64,000 nucleotides of DNA from Biomphalaria glabrata (GCF_947242115.1 NC_074711.1:936501-1000500), one strand, 5' to 3'; positions 1 through 30,988 are shown, counted from the stretch's first letter. Numbers and translations are program-made. The notes: generated by a model from the sequence alone, not told the origin.

Positions 1-1381
1 GGAAAGTCAATGTCTCTTGGGGGGGGGGTCAATTTAAGCCTTGAAAAGCTAATAGGGATAAGAAAGTACCTTGCACATGGTGGAGATGAATCAGACTTTT
101 ATCCACAAAACAGTTCTCTGCATAGGCTACCCTTCAATGGATACATGAAGAGTTACCTATGGTGCTTGGCTGCCAGCCTTGTTTTTTCAGGGATGGGGGG
201 GGGGGGGGGGGGGGGGGCGCTCATTTGGAGTTGAGATACCATTAATGTCTAATTGATGGGTGACCCTTCAGTCAGAAGTCTACTTAGAGTCATCTGGAAG
301 ATCTTGCCTAGGAGAGAAAGCCTTTCCACTGGTAAAAGGATCTTAAGTGTGAAACTTTCACTGGCATTAGAGAGTATTTCTATTAAGTAAAAAAGCAACA
401 GTGGCCCTTTGTTGTAGAGCAAACAATGTAATACACAATACACATTATAATTTTATTTTGTCAATAATATTTTATAAGGTATAGATACACAGTATGGTTC
501 AGTGTTTTACAATCATTGAGGTGTGGAGAGTTCTGACCATCAAGAGAAGTACATTTTGTCTTTGCCTAGTATAAAATATAATATGATGCAAATAAATCAA
601 TAATGAAATAATTAAATTCCCTACCATGTTCCAAGCACCAGTTTGTGACAGATACAAATATGAATCTTTTAAGTTTTTCTTTTTAATATATAAATTCTGA
701 CGAGTTCAAGAAAAAGATGAGAATAATAAAAAAAAATCTTGGAAGGCACTTCGATAAATACACTTAAATACACTAACCAAAAAAAATGATGATAGTTAAA
801 CATTTTTGTACAAAACCAATTGAATATTTCTGACAATACAAAGTTAGAAAAAAAAAATTCCTTGAGGTAAATTTCATTTGCTACTGTGTCAGACACTAAA
901 TGACGCAGTTGTAAGGCTGCTCAACTGCCTTAACAAGATTCCCCAATGAAAAATCTCAGCCAAGAGCCATCACTGCCCATATTGTGAGAGCAGTTAAAAT
1001 GTAACCCCTATTGCAAGCGTATTTGAGCTAGTGTTTTTCACACATAAAAGCTCTTGAAATAAAATATTACTATAAAAATGATAAAATTAAATTTTTTCAC
1101 AATACATGTCAGAATTGTAACATAAATAAAATGCCATTTCTGGTATAAGTAAATTAATAAGCAATTTCCCACTTCATTCTCTAATACATCTGATTAGAAA
1201 TAAAATGAATATTTGTAGCAAAATTACTTTTACTTTAAAAGCAAATCTTTTGATTCAATGAAAGAATCATGAAATAGAAAAAACAAACTTGTATACACAA
1301 AATATAATGTCAGATTGGAGAATGCTTTCAACAGAGCACACAAAATATCTGAAGAAAATACTCATCTTGGCATTGCTGGCA
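1..1381. other. 3' flank of TM6SF, no further gene seen
   Basis: AT-rich sequence with an uninterrupted G run of about 20 bases at 196-217. It probably includes the TM6SF 3' UTR, whose end is uncertain. No ORF here resembles a protein. Confidence 0.5.
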
Positions 1382-19550
<18,169 letters not shown>

Positions 19551-19954
19551 TCTGCTGCATCAAACCTAGAAAGATACAACAGTTTATTAAAATACCTAAA
19601 TAACCAGTGACTAAATCAATTATTTCTTTATTCAAAATAACTGCAACATTATACTTAAACAGGGTGTCTTTTTGTCTAGACTTCTATCAAACTATCTATC
19701 AAAGCCTGCAATTTTATCAGCATAATATAAGGTATTATATTTATATATTATATACTCTCACTGAGAGTAACGCTGCACTGATGCCAACATTTTTTATGTT
19801 TGAATTTGTATATCTTCATAATGATTAGATCTAGTAAAAAACTTTACTATGAACTCCTAATCCATTTGCCTATAAAAGAAAATATATTTTGTTGTATTAT
19901 TACTCATTGTTAAAATTAGATTTGATGTTAAGGTGGGTCAGGTCAATGCTTTGA

Positions 19955-20017
19955 AGCGTAGGACGTAATCATCTTCTTTTTTGAAGTAACGTCTGTATTA
20001 TATAAGATAAGATAAGT
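19955..20017 (+). mobile_element. LINE family A 3' tail
   Basis: Starts GAAGCGTAGGACGTAATC, contains the CTTCTTTTTTGAAG stem-loop, and ends ATAAGATAAGATAAG. Only the terminal ~63 bases are present. Confidence 0.8.
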
Positions 20018-20780
20018 GCTTAGAGTTTTGAACATTTTTTACAACTTCCTTCAAGAATTGAACATCTTGAAGAATCTCTAGAACACTTGAGAAGTATGGT
20101 GTTTTAAAAATGTTATAATTTTTCCAATGCTCCATATCGCCCATCTCTGCTTAGAAACCAATGTTACACATTTAACTGAAAGGCCATAAGCCCAGTACCG
20201 CATTACCATACTGCTACATATTTAGTGTATTAAATGTCTTGAAAAGGCCCTTTACTAAGATATTTTGAGATGTGGGGCCCTCCAGATATTATTTATTGGG
20301 GGGGTGGTCCTAATAAGCTTTAGTAGCTTGTGAACTGAGAAATAAAAATAAAGGCATATTTTAAAACAAACAGATTTAAGTGCCTAAATTGGCCAAAGTA
20401 GTTTAAAGTTTAAATTGATTCTTTATTCCTTGTTTTATTAAATTAAAATCTATATATTACATTCTTCAGAAAACTTATTAAGTTCTTCAATTAGATCTTG
20501 AGTCTAGTTTGATAAGCATCTTACTATGTACTATCTAGATTAGAAGTAAGAGAATCCTCAAGTCTCAAGATCTAAATCTATGTGTCTATGTAAAGTATAG
20601 TATTAATGTAGATCTAGTAGATGTGATGATAGATCTAGAGTCTACACCTAGAATCTAGTTTTAAGATTCTAGTTAGTAACTTGACTTAGTAAGTAGATCT
20701 AGATTAATAGATCTAGATGCTACTAGTATATCTTCATCTAGATCATGATTATTATGATCATGATGATGATAATCAATCAA

Positions 20781-20881
20781 AATTTTGTACAAATGCTCCT
20801 TCTTCCCTAGTGCTATTACTACTATTAGAGTATGGAATGGGTTGCCTGAGCTAGCCAGGAAAACCAATGACTTGGCTTATT
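20781..20881 (+). mobile_element. LINE family A, end of RT ORF
   Basis: Codes a decayed form of SFFPSAIRAWNGLPELARKT-type sequence. It lacks the 3' tail seen in the sister copies. Confidence 0.7.
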
Positions 20882-20977
20882 AATCATGTTTATCATAATA
20901 TGATAATAATAATAATTATTTATTACATCATGATCATCATTCAACATGTCAGATCATCATAAATCATATCAAATGTC

Positions 20978-22830
20978 TTCTTATCTTATATAATACAGAC
21001 GTTACTTCAAAAAAGAAGATGATTACGTCCTACACGTCATGCATTCAGTCATGCATATTAACCAATGACTTAAATTCTGCCAAGTCACTGGTTTTCCTGG
21101 CTAGCTCAGGCAACCAATTCCATGCTCTAATAGCACTAGGGAAGAAGGAGTATTTGTACAAATTTGTCCTAGCATATGGGATGAGGAATGTGCCTTTATC
21201 TTTGTGTCTTTCAGAGTATTTTATTAAATTTTGTTTTTGTATTTGAAGATTATGGTTCAGTGTTTTATGTATAATTGCTACTTTACTTTTGAATCTTCTG
21301 TCCTGAAGGCTTTCTAAATTTAGTGATTTTACTAAGAAAGCTGTCCTCATTTAATGTTAGCAAAAAGGCCTTGGCTATGTTTTATCATGCTCATATGTAT
21401 AATTGCTACTTTACTTTTGAGTCTTCTGTCCTGAGGGCTTTCTAAATTTAGTGATTTTACTAAAGGTGTTACTCTAGTCAAATGTGAATATTCGTTTGTT
21501 ATGAATCTCACTGCTCTATTTTGTGTCTGTTCCAGTTTCTTAATGTTTTCTTGAGTTGAGGGGTCCCAAACGGAGGATGCATATTCTATTATTGGCCTAA
21601 CCAAGGTTAAATAACATTTTAGTTTTATGTTCTTATTTGATTTATAGAAATTTCTTTTAATAAATCCTAATGCTTTGTTTGATTTTTTAAAATTTTTATA
21701 GTTTCATCAATATGTGGATTCCATGACAGTTTTTCATTTATTATAACACCTAGGTATTTTGCGTTTTTAGTCTGTGTTACTGGTTTGCCTTGAATAAGAT
21801 AAGTGGAATTAATTTGTTTTAGTTTTTTTGTTACTCTTGACTTAAAGGGAAACTCCGATAGTTTTTCAAATTTGAGTTATTGACATATTTAAATTCTGCG
21901 TAAAAAGTTGTAATAGTAAACATGATATCATTTTTTATTTAAATGCTTAGAAATTTTTATATTTAATAAATTAGTCAGTAAATTCTTGACATCTAAAAAA
22001 AAACAGGATTCCTTGAGATTTTGTTTTAAGTTATTTGATGCGTCACTTCCCTAAACAATATTGAAAGAGAAACTTGATTTAACCAATCGTATCACTTCAT
22101 CCTTACAGTAGCTGTTAGGCTTAGTGACGGCCTAGTCCAGAGCTATGATACAGTTATATATATAAACATGTATAGATAGATCCAAAAGCATTAGGATAAC
22201 CAACTCGAGAAAAAAAAAGTAACATTTTCATCTAAGCCTCTCCCTATCCCAAGAAGTAAATAGATCGTGTGTCTGAATGATTCAAACAAGCTGGTCAGTG
22301 TAAGGCTAGTCGAGACTATGTGTAGTCGGTCATGACAAGAAAACCAAGCGATAGTGTTTGTTGTGTGTTGAGTGGTCTGGCGAGAAAATACACACTGCCA
22401 TGATTAGTCAAGCATGTAAATCTACTTATAATACGCATTTTTTCTTTGCTTACAAGATCCTAGATCTAACTGCATAGACCAAGACCAAGATATATTTCTT
22501 TTACGAGAATGTAAGCTTTGCTGTATGATCTCCTTTATACAATAAGTCAATAGATTAAAACACCTTAGTGACGTCACATAGAAACCCGGTGAAAGTCTGA
22601 CTGTTTTGGATGCGCAGGAAAATTACGTCGGAAAAACATCAATTACTAAGACTAAGTTATTATTGCAAATAAAAAAAAAGAAGAATATATTCATTATCTG
22701 TAAATCAAAACACATATTATATCAAAAATTGTCAAAACCATCGGAGTTTCCCTTTAACAACTGACATTTTTCTGGGTGGAAAGACATGCTCCAATTTGAT
22801 TCTGTAATACTGTAATTCATAATAATGATA
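20978..22830 (-). mobile_element. LINE family A (CR1/L2-like), 3' part, interrupted
   Basis: Reading on the minus strand from about 22800: KYLGVIINEKLSWNPHI-type sequence, then VRPIIEYASSVWDPST (near 21600), RRLKSKVAII, SFFPSAIRAWN (near 21120), and the 3' tail with a GATAAGA end at 20978. These are the thumb and C-terminal segments of CR1/L2/jockey-group reverse transcriptases. A TTAA-flanked element splits it at 21846-22753, and the ORF reads on beyond it. A stretch at about 21269-21336 is repeated at 21397-21465, with a 60-bp inverted piece of another LINE between (21338-21396). Non-functional. Confidence 0.8.
21846..22753. mobile_element. TTAA-flanked TIR element (Kolobok-like ends)
   Basis: Ends are AGGGAAACTCCGAT and its inverse, each bounded by TTAA (21842-21845 and 22754-22757); 908 bp. 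TTAA targets with AGGG ends fit Kolobok better than piggyBac, but no transposase is present. It sits inside a LINE family A copy. Part of its interior matches the end of another LINE ORF and is shared with 58430-58872. Confidence 0.75.
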
Positions 22831-24498
22831 ATTGTATTAATGATAAATTCTCTGTAAAATATCTGGGTCTTTTGGTAAAAGATAAAAAGATCTATAAAAT
22901 ATTAAGCTACATTACCATATTACTTTTATTTGGATAGATCTGTAATTAATTGTAATAAAAATTACAATATACATCTAGATCTAACTATAACATTTTATTT
23001 TTATTCAACTTTGCAGAAAATGAATGATAATGAATAATGTTTATTGTCAGAAACTAGAAAACTCTTCTTAACCTGGAGTTTGCTTTTTGTGCAAGATAAA
23101 AGATTGCCGAGTAGGACCTAGATTCTAGATACTATTCAATATTAAAAAGAAGGCTAATGGATTTGATTGAGACAGTAATGTGTATTAATATTATTATCAT
23201 ATTTAGTAAAAAAAAAACAAATAACATAATATACTGAATATACTCTATAGATATATCTATAGATATTATATTATTATAAAGTATAAAATATCTACTCTTT
23301 TCTCCCTTTTAGAAATAAAAATGTAAATACCTAGATCTATAGTAACTAGAATCTATAGACTAATTTTATGAAAACAAAATTTTTTAAAATCCGGTAACGA
23401 CTAGATAGCAGGTTACGGAAAGAAAACATCATAATCATAGATCTAGATATTATTATTAAAATATTTAAATATAGATCTAGATTAGATTTTGAATAATAAT
23501 ATACTCTAAGATTACTCTATTACTACAGAGAGTCAATTTAGTATTAGTATTGACACCCTTACTTTCATTAACATATAGACATAGAATCTATATTTATATA
23601 TTATATTATTTATTATATAAATATATATACTAGTTACTAGATACTATATTAACTATATACTAAACTTACTAAACTAAGTAGTAAGTTACTTAGGAGTGTA
23701 GTAAGTAATAATTATAACATTTACTAATTAAAGTAATTATGACTAATAATATTAATTAATTAATAATAATATTATAGCCTACTACTTATACTTATAGTAG
23801 TATAGAGAATAGACTGTCACTAATCACTAAGTGACTAAACTGTCACTAAACTCTAATTGACTATTAACGATTAATATTAATATAGGCATAGGTCTAGAGT
23901 CTAGATCCAGTCTATTTAGATCTAATCATCTAATCTAGATGATACAAGATGAAAAGTGCTAGACTAGAATTGACTAGATTTCACTAGATCTAGTTACAGT
24001 AACACTGATCACTGATACTAGTGATACACAGTAAAAATTATATTTTACACTTTTTAAGTGAAACCTTGTTCTAATGTTATAGAATCTAGATAAACTATTA
24101 TAAATCAATTTCTGTACATCAGACTTCTAGAGGTAGAAAATAAGATTTAGAATTAGACTTATCATCATATATATGTATGTCTTGTCTTAGAAGGTTCTTA
24201 CTCAGCTTCAGCCTACAGGTTTTAAGTTTAAGTCTTAGGACTCTTAGGTCTTGTAATTTTCAGATTTTATATAAACTCAGGAACCTAACAAAATTAACAG
24301 CCTACTAGACTCTTAAATATCTTATGGAGCTTGTAGCCTTAGTTTAGAAAATGTTAGAAAATTAGCAAAACTTTCATATTATATGAATATGAGGTTGGAC
24401 CATAAATAGATTTAGATTAGTGACTGTGATTGATGTTTTCACCCCAAAACAGGTTGAAATGAATATATAAAAATTGAACAGATGTTCTTATTAAAGAA

Positions 24499-24727
24499 AT
24501 GTCAAGCTTTAAAAAACTGTTTGTTGTTCTTGGGAGATTACCATTACTGTTTGGTGTGGACAGTACTTTGAAGGGAATTTTTATCAATGTCAATCTACTG
24601 GACTTAATGAGACACCATACTTCAACTTCAAGAGATTACCACGAACTCTACTCTACTGAAAATGTGATGCCAGATTATGTGCCTAGCTTTCTTTCACTAT
24701 TTTTATGGTCTGCATTGCTTCTTACCA
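24499..24727 (+). CDS. RNF139: RNF139 coding exon 1
   Basis: 76 codons plus one base, beginning MSSFKKLFVVLGRLPLLFGV. The donor is ACCA|GTAAGT. Joined to exon 2 it gives ATC (Ile77) and an uninterrupted membrane segment. Confidence 0.85.
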
Positions 24728-27560
24728 GTAAGTATTCAGACTAGAAAAGGCCCTGCCCTAAACCTTTAAACTAAGTTATATATGAGATTTGGAACCCTTG
24801 ATAAGTGCAGATTATTATAGTTATCGATAAATATGTCAGTGCAAAATATTTCTTGGGCGTCCTAAGTAGTAAAGCTATTGCTTGGGTTGTCTATAGGTAT
24901 ATCCGATCTTATATATATATGTTATATATATAATATAGTTTTGAAATGTCTATGTAGTAAATATAAGTGTCTTAGGACTTTTGGCTCCTAAGAGCTATTA
25001 AACCCTAGTTTTAGATAGATTAAACTGGATTAGCCTGCCTGGATCTGTGGTATGCAAACTTTCATCTCACTGGCTCCGGTTTCGAACCTTACATCTATCC
25101 TTTGCTTTCCTACAGGATGTTGTAAAAAGTAATCATTTCTGAAGGAATATCAAAAGTATGAAACAATAACACACACACCCTTTCTTTCTTTTTTTTTTTC
25201 AATATCTTATGGTATGGATGATTTTATTTAAATATAATTTGAGAAACTGCAAATACAGGTACATTAAAACTCAGTACTAGATATGTAATAACTAATTAGT
25301 AATGTCTTAGTGTAACCTTGAAATATAACTAGACTATAACTTATCAACTTTCAAAGTATAAAATAAAAAGCAGCGAATTTGGAGATATTACTAAAAAAAA
25401 CAGACATTATTTGAAATCAAAAAATTTTTTTTTTAATTTCCAGATATTTAAAACTCAGAAATATTCATCAGTGACATAAACATTGAGATGTTGTTTTTTT
25501 TCCTTTTAAACTATCATGGATTATGGGAGATTTGACTATTTTATATTAATGAAAAAAACATAAGTTTCAAACTTTAGAATTGAAAAAAATGTTACAATAC
25601 CTTATGTTAGTTAGACTTATATATATATAAATAATATATTTGTATAACACATATATATATAAATTCATTCATTTTTTTTATTGATAAACATGAAAACTGC
25701 TTTCAGAAATGTTAGCATATAAGACATCTATTATCTATATTAGTTGGTCGCAATATGTACACACATGTAACTTAAAATATTTGTTAGTTTTTATTTCATG
25801 AATTAAAATGATTTTTTTTTTTTAAAATAATTTAACATGAAATTTGATTGACTCTGTTTCTTCTTTTTATTTCAGTCACTCTTCTGTTGGTGATCTTAAT
25901 TTGCAGTCCGATCGATTCAATCCTTGAAGTATACGGTTGTTTACTCGGCTTTGGTCTGCTAGCTTTTTCTTTTCAATGCAACTATGGCTTGGTGAACAGA
26001 AAAGAATATTTACAACTATTCCATGAGAGTAGCAAGAACAATGCTACAACAAATGAAAATCAAGCCGCCACGCTGGTGTCCACTCCATCTATTATCATCA
26101 GCATTCTTACACAACTCTTCATTGTATTGTCTTTGGATCAGATATGCGCAGTAGGTTTGCGTAAAGTCTGTAAGGATCTTGTTGTCAGAACGGATATTGC
26201 TCTCTTTATTTCATTATCATTTCCAATTTTTTTACATGCTTTTCTAGACAACACTTCTGATGTTTATATGTGGTCCCCATTTATATCTCTTATTCTTCCA
26301 CTAATTCTTCTAGCCATCCATTCCTTTTCTGTAATATCAACATTATTAAGTCTAATTATTCCTCCTGTTAGAGACATCAAACAGCATATCAGAGAAATGG
26401 GTTTGGATGGTGTTTTGCTCAGAGTTATGGAAAAAGCTAACCTGGTCTGGTTGTTGAGGGTGTTCTTTTTCACTAAAGTTTCTTATAGCATACTAGTGTC
26501 AAAAGTACTTAGAGAATGTACCTCTTTTGAAAATCTCACTTGGTCAGAAGTTTGTGAAGTCTTTTGTTTGCTTGCTTTGGAAGTGCTCCACAATATGTGT
26601 GAAACAATTCTTTCAGTCATGAGTATGGCTAGCATAATCAGTGTAATAAGTGGCTGGTGCTTACGGCTTATCTATCATATCGTTGGAGCCTATGATGAAG
26701 AAGAAAGTCTTCAACCAGCTGTTTCTGGTTTTCTCTTTGTTCTTCTAGCCATGCAGACAGGCATAACAAGTATTACTAATGAAGCCAGACTTCAGTTGCT
26801 TTTTCAAAATTGTGTGCTACTATTGGTAGCCAACCAACATTTTATCCAAACTGTTGCGGCAGATCTATTACTTAAAGCTAGTAGTGAAGATGTAGTGGTG
26901 AAAAAACATGTCCGACCTATGTTGCCTTATTTACTGTTTTTTTCTTTTCCCTTTATAGTGGTGCTGCGTCTGTGGCAATATCCCTTTCGACTCTCCTGGT
27001 TGCTAGCTATATCTGCTTTTAGTTTAGAACTCATTATAAAGTCCATTATGAGTCTGTCTGTTTATACACTCAATATGCTTCATTCCCATACTCAGTATTT
27101 CCAAGAGACAATAGAGGACTGTATTTTTTATGTCAAAGCTGTGTGTGGAAGTTTAGAATTTATATGTGGAATTTTTCTTTTTCTAAATGGTGCTTACATA
27201 TTTGTTTTTGAATCTGGAGGTATCATACGATTTGTTATGATGATGATTCACTTATACTGCAATATCTATCAAACTGCAGTTAAAGCCTTGGCTACATACA
27301 GGCTCAGGCAGTCTGCTTGGCAAAAAGTCAATCACCTGAAGGCTGCCAGCCAGGAACAGTTAGATGAGAACAATGATATTTGTCCAATTTGTTACCAGGA
27401 AATGAAAGAAGCTGTAGTAATTCAGTGTTCACATGTCTTCCACAAACACTGCCTGCAGAAATGGCTGTTCATTCAGGAAACCTGCCCACTGTGTCACACT
27501 GACCTGAGGGAAGATGCACCAGCACAATCAAACAACACCCAAGGTGGCCTTGCCAGATAA
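24499..27560 (+). CDS. RNF139: RNF139/TRC8-like RING-H2 E3 ubiquitin ligase, two coding exons
   Basis: Coding exons 24499-24727 (donor GTAAGT, phase 1) and 25876-27560 (acceptor TTTATTTCAG), 637 aa; human RNF139 is 664 aa. A long multi-span region follows TRC8: RVFFFTK, LAMQTGITS (LALQTGLSG in human), IMSLSVYTL and FLNGAYIFVFESG match RNF139 better than RNF145. A C-terminal RING-H2 lies at about residues 579-616 with C-X2-C-X11-C-X-H-X2-H-X2-C-X10-C-X2-C, all zinc ligands present. TRC8 is an ER membrane ligase that acts in sterol-regulated turnover and ER-associated degradation; that role is known for the family and inferred here. The ATG at 24499 opens a RLPLLFGVDST segment matching the human RVPCLYIIDA start. 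A short out-of-frame uORF (ATG 24482) overlaps it. AATAAA lies at 27723-27728. Confidence 0.93.
25876..27560 (+). CDS. RNF139: RNF139 coding exon 2, membrane domain and RING-H2
   Basis: A single long exon with acceptor TTTATTTCAG at 25875. It holds most membrane spans and the RING-H2 finger (ICPICYQEMK, CSHVFHKHC, CPLCH). Stop TAA at 27558-27560. Confidence 0.95.
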
Positions 27561-28258
27561 CAGTTGTTTTCTGTCAAACACAGTTAGATCTATGCAATGT
27601 TTATTTTTTAAGAAAGATAAATAAGACTTTAAATTACTTAATATTATAGCTCTAAAGTATTTATTTATTTCATGTACTGGTATCATGATTTATTATGACT
27701 GTTATTATTTAGTTGTATACCAAATAAATAACCTGACTATGCATTGTTTTAGTATACATTTAGGTAAATGACCTACACAAACTTTTTCAAGCACTATCTG
27801 TTTTTAGATATGTTTTCAAATCATGTTCTTCAAAATATACTATTAATAGTCTGGTTGTTGGTGTACTATTTGATACAGATGTTTATTCATTAGTTTTATT
27901 CATTATAAGTATATATTATTCGAATGGTTGTCTTCTATGCTAGAGAGATAGTAAATAATTAAGCATAATGCTTATAAACAGCTCTATGTTCCCCGATAGC
28001 CTCTTCTCACACAGTAGCATAGCTAATCTTCATTTAACGCACCATAATGCTCTGTTATTAATGTCTGCCTCGCTCAGTTTCCTTTGTTCTACAATAACTT
28101 CATTTGTTCATGGAGTCTCCTGTCCTCCGAGGCTTTTTCTACATTTCAAAACAACCGTAATTGATACCATGTAAATATCTGACTGAAATGGTTCTAATTT
28201 ATTTTCCTGCTAGTCCCTACATGTTGAATGTACAGCATTTGGTAGCCCCTGTGAATGT
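27561..28258. other. RNF139 3' UTR and short spacer before the 42-bp array
   Basis: AT-rich sequence with the polyadenylation signal at 27723. I see no repeat or ORF of note up to 28258. Confidence 0.6.
27723..27728 (+). terminator. RNF139 polyadenylation signal (candidate)
   Basis: AATAAA 163 bases after the stop codon, the first canonical hexamer downstream of it. Confidence 0.6.
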
Positions 28259-30988
28259 GTTGTAGAAGGACTTAGTGTTCTAAAATAAACTTTAGGTTAA
28301 GTTGTAGAAGGACTTAGTGTTCTAAAATAAACTTTAGGTTAAGTTGTAGAAGGACTTAGTGATCTAAAATAAACTTTAGGTTAAGTTGTAGAAGGACTTA
28401 GTGTTCTAAAATAAACTTTAGGTTAAGTTGTAGAAGGACTTAGTGATCTAAAATAAACTTTAGGTTAAGTTGTAGAAGGACTTAGTGTTCTAAAATAAAC
28501 TTTAGGTTAAGTTGTAGAAGGACTTAGTGTTCTAAAATAATCTTTAGGTTAAGTTGTAGAAGGACTTAGTGTTCTAAAATAAACTTTAGGTTAAGTTGTA
28601 GAAGGACTTAGTGATCTAAAATAAACTTTAGGTTAAGTTGTAGAAGGACTTAGTGTTCTAAAATAAACTTTAGGTTAAGTTGTAGAAGGACTTAGTGTTC
28701 TAAAATAATCTTTAGGTTAAGTTGTAGAAGGACTTAGTGTTCTAAAATAAACTTTAGGTTAAGTTGTAGAAGGACTTAGTGTTCTAAAATAAACTTTAGG
28801 TTAAGTTGTAGAAGGACTTAGTGTTCTAAAATAAACTTTAGGTTAAGTTGTAGAAGGACTTAGTGATCTAAAATAAACTTTAGGTTAAGTTGTAGAAGGA
28901 CTTAGTGTTCTAAAATAATCTTTAGGTTAAGTTGTAGAAGGACTTAGTGTTCTAAAATAATCTTTAGGTTAAGTTGTAGAAGGACTTAGTGTTCTAAAAT
29001 AAACTTTAGGTTAAGTTGTAGAAGGACTTAGTGTTCTAAAATAAACTTTAGGTTAAGTTGTAGAAGGACTTAGTGTTCTAAAATAAACTTTAGGTTAAGT
29101 TGTAGAAGGACTTAGTGATCTAAAATAAACTTTAGGTTAAGTTGTAGAAGGACTTAGTGTTCTAAAATAAACTTTAGGTTAAGTTGTAGAAGGACTTAGT
29201 GTTCTAAAATAATCTTTAGGTTAAGTTGTAGAAGGACTTAGTGTTCTAAAATAAACTTTAGGTTAAGTTGTAGAAGGACTTAGTGTTCTAAAATAAACTT
29301 TAGGTTAAGTTGTAGAAGGACTTAGTGTTCTAAAATAAACTTTAGGTTAAGTTGTAGAAGGACTTAGTGATCTAAAATAAACTTTAGGTTAAGTTGTAGA
29401 AGGACTTAGTGTTCTAAAATAAACTTTAGGTTAAGTTGTAGAAGGACTTAGTGTTCTAAAATAAACTTTAGGTTAAGTTGTAGAAGGACTTAGTGTTCTA
29501 AAATAAACTTTAGGTTAAGTTGTAGAAGGACTTAGTGTTCTAAAATAAACTTTAGGTTAAGTTGTAGAAGGACTTAGTGTTCTAAAATAAACTTTAGGTT
29601 AAGTTGTAGAAGGACTTAGTGATCTAAAATAAACTTTAGGTTAAGTTGTAGAAGGACTTAGTGATCTAAAATAAACTTTAGGTTAAGTTGTAGAAGGACT
29701 TAGTGTTCTAAAATAAACTTTAGGTTAAGTTGTAGAAGGACTTAGTGATCTAAAATAAACTTTAGGTTAAGTTGTAGAAGGACTTAGTGTTCTAAAATAA
29801 ACTTTAGGTTAAGTTGTAGAAGGACTTAGTGTTCTAAAATAATCTTTAGGTTAAGTTGTAGAAGGACTTAGTGTTCTAAAATAAACTTTAGGTTAAGTTG
29901 TAGAAGGACTTAGTGATCTAAAATAAACTTTAGGTTAAGTTGTAGAAGGACTTAGTGTTCTAAAATAAACTTTAGGTTAAGTTGTAGAAGGACTTAGTGT
30001 TCTAAAATAATCTTTAGGTTAAGTTGTAGAAGGACTTAGTGTTCTAAAATAAACTTTAGGTTAAGTTGTAGAAGGACTTAGTGTTCTAAAATAAACTTTA
30101 GGTTAAGTTGTAGAAGGACTTAGTGTTCTAAAATAAACTTTAGGTTAAGTTGTAGAAGGACTTAGTGATCTAAAATAAACTTTAGGTTAAGTTGTAGAAG
30201 GACTTAGTGTTCTAAAATAATCTTTAGGTTAAGTTGTAGAAGGACTTAGTGTTCTAAAATAATCTTTAGGTTAAGTTGTAGAAGGACTTAGTGTTCTAAA
30301 ATAAACTTTAGGTTAAGTTGTAGAAGGACTTAGTGTTCTAAAATAAACTTTAGGTTAAGTTGTAGAAGGACTTAGTGTTCTAAAATAAACTTTAGGTTAA
30401 GTTGTAGAAGGACTTAGTGATCTAAAATAAACTTTAGGTTAAGTTGTAGAAGGACTTAGTGTTCTAAAATAAACTTTAGGTTAAGTTGTAGAAGGACTTA
30501 GTGTTCTAAAATAATCTTTAGGTTAAGTTGTAGAAGGACTTAGTGTTCTAAAATAAACTTTAGGTTAAGTTGTAGAAGGACTTAGTGTTCTAAAATAAAC
30601 TTTAGGTTAAGTTGTAGAAGGACTTAGTGTTCTAAAATAAACTTTAGGTTAAGTTGTAGAAGGACTTAGTGATCTAAAATAAACTTTAGGTTAAGTTGTA
30701 GAAGGACTTAGTGTTCTAAAATAAACTTTAGGTTAAGTTGTAGAAGGACTTAGTGTTCTAAAATAAACTTTAGGTTAAGTTGTAGAAGGACTTAGTGTTC
30801 TAAAATAAACTTTAGGTTAAGTTGTAGAAGGACTTAGTGTTCTAAAATAAACTTTAGGTTAAGTTGTAGAAGGACTTAGTGTTCTAAAATAAACTTTAGG
30901 TTAAGTTGTAGAAGGACTTAGTGATCTAAAATAAACTTTAGGTTAAGTTGTAGAAGGACTTAGTGATCTAAAATAAACTTTAGGTTAA
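28259..30988. repeat. 42-bp satellite array, exactly 65 units, with nested higher order
   Basis: The unit begins GTTGTAGAAGGACTTAGTG and ends AACTTTAGGTTAA. 65 units x 42 = 2730 bp, with no length change between units. Units differ at two sites: GTTC or GATC near the middle, and ATAAAC or ATAATC later. This gives types A (GTTC, AAAC), B (GATC, AAAC) and C (GTTC, AATC). Units 3-34 and 34-65 carry the same type order, a 31-unit (1302 bp) duplication. Inside each block a 6-unit (252 bp) order recurs (BACAAA, BCCAAA, BACAAA, BAAAAA). All six frames are closed. Types A and B contain AATAAA on the plus strand. Confidence 0.98.

Larger units (their letters stand above)
19566..24498. other. intergenic region between head-to-head TM6SF and RNF139
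   Basis: No protein-like ORF of its own. It holds LINE family A fragments (19955-20017, 20781-20881, 20978-22830), a TTAA-flanked element (21846-22753) and TAGATCT-word DNA to about 24010. Promoters for both genes must lie here, but I can point to no convincing core promoter element. Confidence 0.6.

Noticed and set aside
10-234. 74-codon ORF at the window start
   Set aside because: Contains a translated poly-G run and no family likeness.
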